Origin: Trematomus loennbergii | Lineage: Eukaryota > Chordata > Actinopteri > Perciformes > Nototheniidae | Reading direction: 5' to 3' | DNA length: 64,000 bases | Assembly (NCBI GenBank): GCA_012861695.1 | Contig: JAAOOA010000394.1 | Coordinates: 1 to 64,000, forward strand | Shown here: one piece after another, positions 54,027 to 64,000 of the stretch | Layout: every line of letters starts with the position of its first letter | Position numbering within the stretch: position 1 is the stretch's first letter | Notes under the pieces: model-generated | The model's input: the letters and a program-made list of their open reading frames with translations, nothing else | The model's database searches: none | Told to the model about the DNA's origin: nothing | Made by a program: the position numbers and the translations under genes

Positions 54027-56230
54027 GTTGTTTGTTTGTAGCCTTTATTTATCCAGGTTAAAAAATCCCATTGAGATCAACGATCTCTTTTACAAGGAGA
54101 CCTGCGGCACATTTAGTTACACATATAAAAACAAACAGAAAACAAAAGGACATCACAACATAATTACAGGGGTATACATTAGCAACCTATATACATTTAC
54201 AGGTATCCAATAATATTTCATCCAGTCGTGCTTTAAAACGATGCAAGGGAATCAAAATGCTCAGTTTCAATATTTTTTGCATGGTGTTCCAAGCAGAGGA
54301 GCAGCACACATAAAAGCTTTAGCACCTAAAACAGTCCTAGCACTTGGCACATGTAATAAAAACACATCCTGTGATCTCAGGCAATAGCTACTTGCCACTG
54401 TCCGTGAGATCAAAGAGCAGATATAAGAAGGTAGTTTACCCAGCATGGCTTTGTAGATGAACATGTACCAATGACTGAGCCTCCGACCAGTAAGTGAAGG
54501 CAGACCTGCCTTGGCATACAGGGTACAGTGATGAGTAAGTACTTTACAGTTAGTAACAAATCTCAGAGCACTGTGATAGGCGGCATCTAACCTTTCCAGG
54601 CAATGGGCAGGTGCATTCATATACAACAAATCACCATAGTCTAGCACAGGTAAAAAGGTCACAGTGACTAGCCTTTTCCTGGCTTCAAAAGAGAAACAGG
54701 ACTTGTTTCTGAAAAAGAAACTTAGTCTAACCCTCAGCTTTTTAAGCAGATTAGTGACCTGAAGTTTAAAAGTAAGACAATCATCAAGCCAGATACCAAG
54801 GTATTTATAATAGCTAACCACTTGGAGTACTTGTCCTTGCATAGTCACAATATCCAAAGCAGTCTCTGGAGTCTTTTTAGCTTTAGAAAAGAGCATTACT
54901 TTGGTTTTCTCAACATTTAAAAGAAGCTTTAGTTCAGAGAGCTGAGTCTGAATAATGTTAAAAACAGCCTGTAATTTAACACCAGCCTCCTTAATGGAGG
55001 GACCTGCACAGTACATCACGGTGTCATCCGCATAAAAATGCAAAGTAGCTTCATCCACATTTTCACCTAAACTATTGATGTAGATGGAGAATAAAAGTGG
55101 ACCTAAAACAGAACCTTGAGGAACACCATTAGCAATGTTCAACCACTCAGAAGACAGCCCATCAAAGTGAACACATTGGGACCTTTCAGAGAGGTAGTTC
55201 ACAAACCAATATGCCAATACTGAGTAGCCTCTGCTTTAAGATGTGATGATCGACGGTATCAAACGCTTTGGAAAGGTCAATAAATAGAGCTGCACAGCTC
55301 TGCTTTTTATCCAAAATACTTGTAATGTCATTCACCACTTTCATTGTGGCAGTGATGGTGCTATGTTGCTTTCTGAAGCCTGACTGATGTTTAGACAGAA
55401 TGTCATTGTTACATAAAAACTCCTTTACCTGTTCACTCACTAGGCGTTCAAGAACCTTAGCCAGAACTGACAGTTTCGAGATTGGCCTATATTATTTAAA
55501 ACAGTTGCCTCCCCTCCTTTTAGTAGTGGCAGGACATAAGCTGACTTCCATACTTTAGGAATTGTGTTTATGCTGAGGGAGAGGTTAAAAAGAGTAGTGA
55601 GAGGTGGAGCAATAAAATCTGCAGCTATCTTTAAAAAGAAAGGTTCCACGTTGTCCGGGCCGGCCGGTTTTTAGGATCTAACTTAGATAAAGCTTCATGA
55701 ACAACATTTACAGTAAAAGGAGTAAAACTGAAAGTGTTTTCCAGACCACATTGTTCAGAGTCACAGACTGTGGTGTTCACAGAAGCAGAGTTAGTCACAG
55801 AATCAAACATAGAACCGCAGGACACAAAATGCTCATTAAAACAATTTAACATAGTAGCCCTGTCCGATATAGAGCCAGATGCTGTGGTAATGCACGGAGG
55901 TAGCTCATTTCGGATCTCACGGTGGATAGCGATTTTATGGCTTTCCAAAATTTCCTAGGATTATTTAGGTTTTCTGTAGTAACTGACAAATAGTACTTCG
56001 ACTTGCACTTTTGACCTGTGAAGTGAAGCTATTTCTTAGTTGCCTAAAACGCAGCCATTCTACCTCTGAGCCTGATTTCCTAGCCTTTGCCCAGGCCTTG
56101 TTTCTCTCATGTAGGAGACTGGACAGTTCAGCAGAAAACCAAGGATTGTCTCGTCCCTTTACTCTAAAAGTACGTAGGGGTGCATGTTTATCTATAATTT
56201 CCATAAAACCAACCCTCTTCTGATTGATCT
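54027..56230 (-). mobile_element. 5'-truncated CR1/L2-like LINE
   Basis: On the - strand from 56204: DKHAPLRTFRVKGRDNPWFS (endonuclease-RT linker), then RT in several frames: [72 protein letters not shown] and [12 protein letters not shown]. The 3' tail has CCTGGATAAATAAAGGC at about 54040. Frameshifts at about 55215, 55440, 55490 and 55670 break it. The catalytic YADD box is intact. Confidence 0.92.
54267..55217 (-). pseudogene. LINE reverse transcriptase, C-terminal half
   Basis: 316-residue open frame with [33 protein letters not shown] and [20 protein letters not shown]. Longest retained piece of the LINE at 54027. Confidence 0.9.
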
Positions 56231-57250
56231 CAGCATGTCAGTGACGACAGGAGCAGAATCTCAACACTGTTTTTGTAACAGAGCGTCACAAACTTTACAC
56301 TCAAGTTGTAACTTTTCAAGTTGTGTGAATACACGGGGGATATGAATGTTGCTTCTTTCCATAAAACATAGGTTTGAGAAATAAATTACCCAATAAAATA
56401 AATTACTCAATATAATTGACTCTTCAAGGGGTTATATCCACAGGGACAAGCTCACCTTTAACTTACAATAACATGTCTCTGCTATGGACTGATGAGTATA
56501 TGATTCTTGCATGTTCAATGACTAACACAAACCTTCAAAATGATAATGTGCATGTGTCAGGAAGGCTCCCAAATAATTCTGAGGGGCCTATTTTTGTAAT
56601 TAAATGATAATGTGCTAATCCATTACTTTGAGTTGTCTTCACTCAGAAAAACATCCCTATCAGTGTTAACCCAATAACTAGGACAGCTCTCAAGGCCAAG
56701 GGTCAGAGAGAGAGGGTCACACTCTCCGGGTGCAGAGAGCACCCCCAGCCACGTGCAAGGAAGCACGAGGTCGTTCGAGATGGGATGCTTCTCTTCACCT
56801 TTCTGATAAGAGGGGGTTCTTCTCTTCATCTTTCTGCTCGGTGGGCTCTAGCAGACAACCCTGCAGGACGAGCGAGGGCTTCAGAGGCTTCTATAATACA
56901 AGGTTCCATGTTTCTTGGAGGAGTTTGATGTCTTCCTAACCTCTCCCATCACGGGGGGACACCTGGATGCATCAGGAATACGCAGTTGTACTCAAGCAGA
57001 TAGCAGAAGGAATACCGGCAGATGAGCCTCCGTCTCACTGGGGGTCAACTACAGTGCTCACTGAATGAGCCACACAAAAGCAGAGCAATTGGGGGGTTGA
57101 AATATGGCGCTCTGATGAAGAAGAGTTTGAGCCAATCAGCACCTCAGTGCTAATCTACAGTATCAGGATGCCTTTACACACCAGACACTCGGTGTCATAA
57201 AGGGAGGAGGAGAAAGGAAGACTGACGGACATGTTCTTCCAGCTCTCGTA
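56231..57250. other. Unassigned DNA right of the LINE
   Basis: No clear gene. Moderately GC-rich at 56650-57240, with AGGGTCAGAGAGAGAGGGTC and a TCTTCTCTTCA repeat. Could be part of an LTR element 5' region. Confidence 0.3.
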
Positions 57251-58479
57251 CAAAGATGAACTTTGAATTGAATGACCAGATGTTTAAAGATGTACAATTA
57301 ATGATTGTTTTTTATATTTCCAATGACCAGACATGTGTTAAATAGTGGTGATAAATATATTTAGTCAGATCAGATTACATTTTCACACTAAACAAAATTA
57401 ATAAATAAATATTTCAGATTATAAGGTATTGAATAATAAGGTATTTCTAATATTATAACAGATAATGTTAATATCCTTAATCATCCAGCAATCAGGCTTA
57501 ACAACACTACTCTTTAATGTATTACCCATGCACAGACAGACTAAAATGATGTTTCAAGTACTGGATTAATTTCAGTTTTGGCCCAAAACAAATATTTATA
57601 ATAATTCATATAACAATTATGTAGCATATTTGATCCTCAAATTAGAGAAGTATAATTTAAAGAAATTGATATTCTATATTCAACATTAGATAAACACAGA
57701 AGAACCCTTTCCAAGTACCATAAGTAGATGTTCAGGTAAGTATGGCTAATAAGAATAATTGATAGACTTAATTTGGTACAGATCAGTTGTAGCATTTACA
57801 AATGTATGAATTAAAGTTTTAAGAATGTTTAATCTTTCCTTTCCAGGTTTTTACAAAAGTCTTTGAATATTTGCCTAACTTTTCCTTTTCAGATTTTGAA
57901 CAATGTACTTGACTAAAATGAATGTATTGATTTTACTAAGACTAAGTGCCTTACTCTTGACTAAAGCGTAATGAAGTAAACGTAAAGTAATCCTAAAATT
58001 GAGGACACTGCAACTTTGCGATTACAGATTGATCAAATCACCACTGTGAATTATGCCTTAGCTGGATCTCTTATGATCCTAAGTTTTAAATGCTTTTGAC
58101 TAGTGATTGCCTTAAAGCAAATCTTTAAGCTGCTGGTTTTGATTTTATAGTTTGATAAATGACATTAACTAATGGTTTAAATGATAAAAGATATTAGTTT
58201 AAAACAAATATTTTGCTATTATGTATCTGTGTTTTATGTGTGTTCATTATTGTGCTTATTGACAAAAGATGCTCCAAACACTGATGAGAGATAATTTTCC
58301 TATTATGATTGCCTGTATCAATCATTGTGATTGAATGTTTCAATCTTTTCTACTTTGTGATGTAATTGAATGTAAGGTGAGACCACACTCGAATCTGAAG
58401 ACGCCTATTGATTTAAGTATTGACCAGAATTATTAGACTAATGTTTTAAGGTTATCAAAAATGATAAAAAGAGAGGAAC
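57250..58479. other. AT-rich DNA, possible degenerate internal part of an LTR element
   Basis: No ORF of note. It ends in a purine run (AAAAAGAGAGGAAC) directly before the LTR at 58480, which is what a polypurine tract would look like. Confidence 0.35.
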
Positions 58480-58977
58480 TGTTAAGGAATAATTCTTCTA
58501 GATATCTAACCTTTTGCTCTGTGACATGATCTATGAGTGTTATCTCCTTTAAGGAAAGGCCTTGGTGCCATATGTGTTGTTGTCACCAGTTGTGACCGGT
58601 CAACTTGACTGGCACGAAGGGTAATTGTTGTGAGAACACTGAGGCACTTCTTTATCGGTGTTTGTGGGCTCTAGGATGTGAAATCCTTGAGGCCATGCGT
58701 GTCGGACGCAGTGATTCAGTGTTTAGTCTACTCCTTCAGAGATGTTGATTTCTCTCTGTGAACCTAAAAGGTCTAGCATAGAGAGAGGCTCTTCAGAATT
58801 GACGTGGCAACTCTACCGTGTAGTCAGAACCTCTGACTCTTTGATTTGTGATGTGAATCCTCCGGCCGAATACTCTGAATAAACCCATCAGTGTTTGACA
58901 TCAAAGCTCCAACTCTCACCGTGTCTCCTTCCTGAGTCGGTGACTCCATGCATTACTACACAGAAGTTTCCCCCACA
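58480..58977 (+). mobile_element. LTR, probably the 3' LTR of a decayed LTR retroelement
   Basis: Begins TGTTAAGGAATAATTC after a purine run and ends GAAGTTTCCCCCACA. It contains GAATAAACCCATCAG at about 58877 and a GT/C-rich stretch after it, resembling an R-U5 layout. No second copy in the window, so retroviral versus gypsy origin is not decided. Confidence 0.5.
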
Positions 58978-59191
58978 TTAAGTATATAAGTTGTTATCGT
59001 TAAATTCAACTTCTTTACTGTAATCTACTGTGTTTCTTTATTATACTCTACTGCAGTGTTTCTGTACTGTGTTCATGTAATTACTAATCAACAAGTTATA
59101 TTATCAGATCATTTAATAACTGAATCCTCTTCAGGTCAGTTCACAGCAGAAACAGTCTCTTACATCCTGTCTGAAGCTGAAACCAGTAACA

Positions 59192-59194
<3 letters not shown>

Positions 59195-59255
<61 letters not shown>

Positions 59256-59258
59256 CAA

Positions 59259-59342
<84 letters not shown>
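59195..59342. repeat. (CA)n microsatellite
   Basis: Long CA tract with two interruptions, at the place of the 15690 tract in copy 1. Confidence 0.95.
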
Positions 59343-59597
59343 TATGATAACCCAAATCAAATCAGTCAGACTTCAGGCAGGCTGCTCTCCATGTTGACTG
59401 CGCTGGGCTGTTACATGTTATGTAACTCTGATGAATCAGAAACCAGGAAATGGATAAAAAAGTTCACAACATTTGAAGATGTCACTTTCGACTGCAGGAA
59501 ATACATATATTTTAATTTACTGATTATTTTCTGACATACAGTATAACAGAGTAAATGATTAATGTGTTAAAAAGCAGATCCTGGTGTTAACACTCAC

Positions 59598-59692
59598 CCT
59601 GTTGTTCTCCTCCTGCTCTGTCAAAGTGTGAAATGGAGTCTGACCAGTCTGACTTCATATTTCACTTCAACACCCTCCCTGTCTCTTAATTG
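59598..59692 (-). other. Putative NLR leader exon, copy 3 (truncated)
   Basis: Donor GTGAGTG on the - strand after AACAACAGG. Cut by the copy 3/copy 4 junction. Confidence 0.4.
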
Positions 59693-59986
59693 AGTGCATG
59701 CCAGAATCAGGAGAAGCTGCTCTCAGTCTGTGGAAAGAAACACATATTTCACACATATTATTTAGTTCTTAAAGAGCAGAGGTAATATTAACATGGCTCT
59801 TGATTGGCTAATCCTTCAATCTTCTTGCCTAGTTAGGTTTGCCTCCTTGATTTGACTTCTGTCTGTTCAACGGATGAAGATTTTTGGACTTGTGCTAAAC
59901 GTTCTGTTTGTTAGTCGTGCTTCTTGGTTTCTGTCGTTATAGTTCAGTGAAAGGTTTTACGTTTGAAGTTGATTTACTTGACTTAA

Positions 59987-60944
59987 AGTGGACCTATCAT
60001 GCTATATTTAAATATATTGTAGAGCCATACCTATATAAGGTATATTTATACGTTTCTGTTTTCAAAATACCAAAACAGATCATGCATTTTAGCCATGCCT
60101 CATTTCGCTCTATGTGCGTTTGCTGTCTACGGGGCTGATTCTGTGAGACCACGCCCCCCTGCAGGAGAGGGGAGCCGTGCTCTGATCAAGTCAAGAGGGG
60201 GAGAAAAATAGATCTCCGTCCTCCGTGTTTTATTATATAGAGTCGTTATTCATTTCTTTTAAAGCTCAATAAATAACAAAGAAGACCTTTGACCGGCACT
60301 TTTCTAATTTTGTCCGGAAGATTTCAACTTAACGGACATCTTGACTGGCGAAAGAAACTGAAACTGAAACTCTGCTGCGCGGTCCCCTCGTTCCTTGGAA
60401 GAGGCGGAGAGGTGGGTGTTTGTCATCTGCTGGTGGACTAACCGGAGAGAATTACAGTGCTTGCCTCGATGGGGAGGGATTGCATTGAATTAAAGCAGCG
60501 GGAGCAAACGCTTGCCTCGGGGAGGGAGAAAAAAAGCCACAGCGGAAAATAAACAGAAGGGTAACCATGGTTACCATATGCGCGGGAAGTCTTCATCGCT
60601 GCTTTTGTGGCAGAATACAGCGCACTTACAGGCCTGGCATATGTACTACAGCGTCTCCAGCGCTTTCGAGCGGCAATGGCCGGCCGTGGCCCAACCCCAC
60701 ATTCCCCTGATAGGTGGAGAGTTGGCCCAATAGCCGTAGCGCCACTTCTGTGACGTCAGGACAGTGTTCAAATCTGGATCAGTTTTTATCAGATCCGTTG
60801 CAGCCCCTTTTTTTAGAGATTTGGGGATGGAAGAAAATAGAGAGGGTTGTGTTTTCTGACACTTAGTGAGTTCCCTGGAACACCGGGGACACATATTCAT
60901 GTAGAAAAGACGTACAAAAGTGCATTTTGCATGATAGGTCCCCT
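59987..60944. mobile_element. TTAA-flanked MITE, copy 3
   Basis: 958 bp between TTAA at 59983-59986 and 60945-60948. It sits at the same position within the NLR block as copy 1 (12018), so it was inserted before the block was duplicated. Confidence 0.9.
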
Positions 60945-61151
60945 TTAAGTATATAAGTTGTTATAGTTAAATTCAACTTCTTTACTGTAATCTACTGTGT
61001 TTCTTTATTATACTCTACTGCAGTGTTTCTGTACTGTGTTCATGTAATTACTAATCATCAAGTTATATTATCAGATCGTTTAATAACTGAATCCTCTTCA
61101 GGTCAGTTCACAGCAGAAACAGTCTCTTACTTCCTGTCTGAGGGTGAAACC

Positions 61152-61154
<3 letters not shown>

Positions 61155-61235
<81 letters not shown>
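61155..61235. repeat. (CA)n microsatellite
   Basis: Pure CA tract ending ACAAAAACAAATCAGTCAG. Confidence 0.95.
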
Positions 61236-61238
<3 letters not shown>

Positions 61239-61478
61239 CAAATCAGTCAGACTTCAGGCAGGCTGCTCTCCATGTTGACTGCGCTGGGCTGTTACATGTT
61301 ATGTAACTCTGATGAATCAGAAACCAGGAAATGGATAAAAAAGTTCACAACATTTGAAGATGTCACTTTCGACTGCAGGAAATAAATATATTTTAATTTA
61401 CAGATTATTTTCTGACATACAGTATAACAGAGTAAATGATTAATGTGTTAAAAAGCAGATCCTGGTGTTAACACTCAC

Positions 61479-61610
61479 CCTGTTGTTCTCCTCCTGCTCT
61501 GCCGAAGTGTGAAATGGAGTCTGGCGGTCTGACTTCCTATTTTCCCTTCAACACCCTCCCCTGTCTGCAGCTCCTCCCTCTGTTTCATAACCAGCCTCAT
61601 CACCTGGACA
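61479..61610 (-). other. Putative NLR leader exon, copy 4
   Basis: Donor GTGAGTG after GAGGAGAACAACAGG on the - strand. Candidate first exon for the NLR gene to its left, but no N-terminal coding exon is found between it and the RING exon. Confidence 0.45.
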
Positions 61611-62390
61611 GGTACAAACAGGACTTCTTTTCAATTGCTCTCACAGTGAAACAGCTCCAAAACATGTATAAGAAAGTTCGAAAATAGACAAGCAGCTAAA
61701 AACAAGCAAGAATAAATTATAATACCACAAAGTGAACACAAATCAATAAACATCCTGCATTCAAAACCTTACTTGTGAGGTTGTTTTGGGTACTCTAGTG
61801 TTAACTGTGCAATATATTGTTCCCATATTATGTATATTTGTTTGAGGAATAATCTTACTGCTGCATGAATGCACAAATGGCATAGTGTAGATTATATGAA
61901 CTCCTTTATATACTCTTGGTTTGTTAAATGCATTGCTGCAGATTCTATGAGATCAATATATGTGTGTAGCTTTGTCCTGTGATAACCACGTATCTTCAAA
62001 AAGTCAACTTTTCATGAGTTTTTCAGAAAAACAGCCTGTTTTCAGCTTTGAGACGGTGCATTTTCAAGATGATCCAAGAGGCTTTTTAAAGGCACATAGC
62101 TTAAGGAGGAGAACTGCCTCAACACATAAATAAATACTGGATCCTAGTTCATCGTAAACATTTAAAATCATCCGGAGATACGTGGTTATCACTGGACAGG
62201 AGGGGGAAGAACATCTGTAATCTTAAAGTAACTAAAGCTGTCAGACAAATGTAGTCGGGTAAAAAGTGAAATAATTACCTCTGAGATGTAGTGAAGAAGT
62301 GTACAGCTGATACCTTGAATTTGTACTAAAGTACAGAACTTGAGAATCAGTACTTAGTTACTATTTTCAGTAACCATGCCAGAGGGGAGA

Positions 62391-63965
62391 GGTTGGAGCA
62401 GGTTGTGTCCCAGGTGTGAAGGTCTGCAATCATAAAGTGGTGTTATTATGTGGAGATTATTCGCCAACAAAACGTTTAAGTATCAGAAACTATACTAAAC
62501 TTATTTGCAACAGAAATTAATAAAATCACATGGAGAAATCCCATTTGCTTTTTGTCAATGGACCCCTTGTGAAGTTAACTCCTGGGTCAGTAGGTCTATA
62601 CACAAATGCATCATCACGGCACCACTCTATCGAACATAGTACTTATATTCACCCTCTGTAGCCCACCACTCTCACACTCTAATGTTAGTGACAGGATGAA
62701 AATGTCCTGAAACCTCATATAAGTACATCAAATAACTGCAGTCTCTTGGTGTAGATTTCTGCTCTATGAGGAACTACAAAGCACTGCAGCATATTTAATA
62801 CGTTTTAACTCCAAACTAAAGCACATGCAAAATGTTATAGTAACTCTTGCTGCCAGAAAGCCAGATAAATGTCCACACAGAGTTAAAATATAAACGAACA
62901 AGTTAACCTAGAGACCGAAATAAATGTAGCCTACCTTAAATTAGCTAGTGAACATTAGCTATTAATGTAACAAGCTAGCTAGCTATCTAACACGCTCATG
63001 GATGTATAGAGGTCAGGATGAATAAGTGAACTGGATACTCCGTTCATTCCTATGAGTTATTCAGTGGCGCTTGAAGCCCAAAGTGGAGCGACTGTAGACT
63101 CTGAAAGTACCCGGATGTGGGCCCACAGAGCATGCGCAGTTGAGTTTCCATTAAGCCCCGCCTCTGATCTCCCGCTCTGTGTCAGTCAGATGAATGGAGA
63201 GAGAAAATAACTCTGGATTCAGCTTTTAGTGCATTTAACACATTTAGACCCTAATGATTGAAATAAGGGCTATAACAGTGTTTCGTGGTGGATGGTTTAG
63301 TTAGCTCTTACAATTAAAAAAAAGGAAACATATGAGCCCGGTCTCAGTAACAATATTAAGTGTAAAATTAAACTCAAACTGACAATAAAAGAGGCTGCTA
63401 ATAAACTTTAGCTGAACTCAATGGTTAACCCAACGGTTAAACGTTGACCCGAATAAAATGTTTCTATCGATATTAACACATTAAAAAAAGACAATATTGA
63501 CACAGATATCTCAGAACATATCAATAATTACTCTGAATGTCAATGTAATTACTTTCTTTCTCTTAACTTAATCGACTTTATATTAAGATTTATAGATTTA
63601 TCTCTCACTCACGGCGGAGGACTCCCTGCCAGGTCTTACGTGTTGCCATGGTGACGGGCTGGATCGATGCAAAATATCGATACTTCCCATATTACGTTAA
63701 GTTTCAAAATATCGATACTAGAGCAAATAGGATCGATACTTTTATACTTTCCCCCCCCTCTCTTCTACTCGTCAATTTCATCAAAAACTATGTGCAGATG
63801 AACACAAGTAGGCCTATATGCGCTCTTTTCTTTTCTCTCCACTGCTGTCCTCCTCTCCCCGAGGCTCGTGCACGCGCAGCGCCTACCTGCCTGAACGCCG
63901 ATTATCAAGCTGACTGACAGCAGCCAGCAGGGCAGGACAGCAGCAGCCAGCGACTCGCGAGTGCG
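62391..63965. other. Intergenic DNA, nothing assigned
   Basis: No exon pattern. GATCGATAC/ATCGATAC strings cluster at 63660-63740 and include a short inverted repeat. GTTAACC-type repeats lie at 63420-63450. An 89-aa ORF near the end is unsupported. Confidence 0.3.
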
Positions 63966-64000
63966 ACACACACACACACACACACACACACACCACACAC
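63966..64000. repeat. (CA)n microsatellite at window edge
   Basis: CACACA tract continuing out of the window. Confidence 0.9.

Larger units (their letters stand above)
58978..59694 (-). repeat. NLR 5'-end block copy 3 (first coding exon deleted)
   Basis: Follows copy 1 from GTATATAAGTTGTTAT (as at 12973) through the (CA)n tract to the leader exon at 59598. It then breaks off at about 59694, where copy 4 starts. The coding exon equivalent to 15524-15648 is missing. Confidence 0.75.
59695..62390 (-). repeat. NLR 5'-end block copy 4
   Basis: Collinear with 11728-18120 after removal of the 13153 and 16910 insertions: N-terminal exon remnant (59700), TTAA MITE (59987), (CA)n, leader exon (61479) and flank to CAGTAACCATGCCAG. 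Like copy 3 it lacks the first coding exon. Confidence 0.85.

Overview
The window looks like a teleost fish chromosome segment. It has intron-containing genes with GT/AG junctions, long CA/TG microsatellites, and fish-type transposable elements (hAT, TTAA-type MITEs, DIRS, Ty3/gypsy with chromodomain, CR1/L2-like LINEs). It also carries pieces of the expanded fish NLR immune-receptor family. No prokaryotic features are present. Most of the 64 kb is mobile or tandemly repeated DNA. Only two vertebrate genes are clear: the 3' end of an inositol polyphosphate 5-phosphatase with a C-terminal SKICH domain (inpp5k-like, + strand, 29.1-39.0 kb), and a damaged NLRP1-like NLR gene with FIIND and CARD (- strand, 53.8-42.5 kb).

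1-11.2 kb: a very large element, open at its left edge. About 320 bp of direct repeat lies at the window start and again at 10909-11227. Between them are six tandem arrays and one intact ORF (4829-7567). That ORF has N-terminal zinc fingers, an internal peptide-repeat region and a C-terminal tyrosine-recombinase (YR) domain. I see no reverse transcriptase. The layout resembles no element class I can name exactly, and it is the strongest novelty candidate here.

11.3-26.2 kb: repeated 5'-end blocks of - strand NLR genes (a leader exon and short N-terminal exons), broken up by nested transposons. They are followed by a tandem duplication of about 1.7 kb, one copy of which received an internally deleted gypsy element. 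26.2-29.1 kb: a hAT-like element carrying a 37-bp minisatellite and a second hAT, then a 57-bp minisatellite abutting an inpp5k exon.

29.1-39.7 kb: six exons of inpp5k, ending with a stop and AATAAA. The last intron holds a scrambled DIRS element that itself contains a hAT.

42.0-53.9 kb: the NLR gene, read right to left: RING exon, tail of the NACHT exon, four LRR exons, three linker exons, FIIND exons (ZU5-like then UPA-like), CARD exon. The NACHT core is absent, and many exons have frame-breaking indels. 54-56.2 kb: a degenerate LINE. 56.2-59 kb: mostly unrecognised sequence ending in an LTR. 59-62.4 kb: two more tandem NLR 5'-end blocks. 62.4-64 kb: no gene seen.

Caution: where two copies can be compared, the youngest differ almost only by single-base length changes in homopolymers. 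Some frameshifts may therefore be assembly errors rather than biology.
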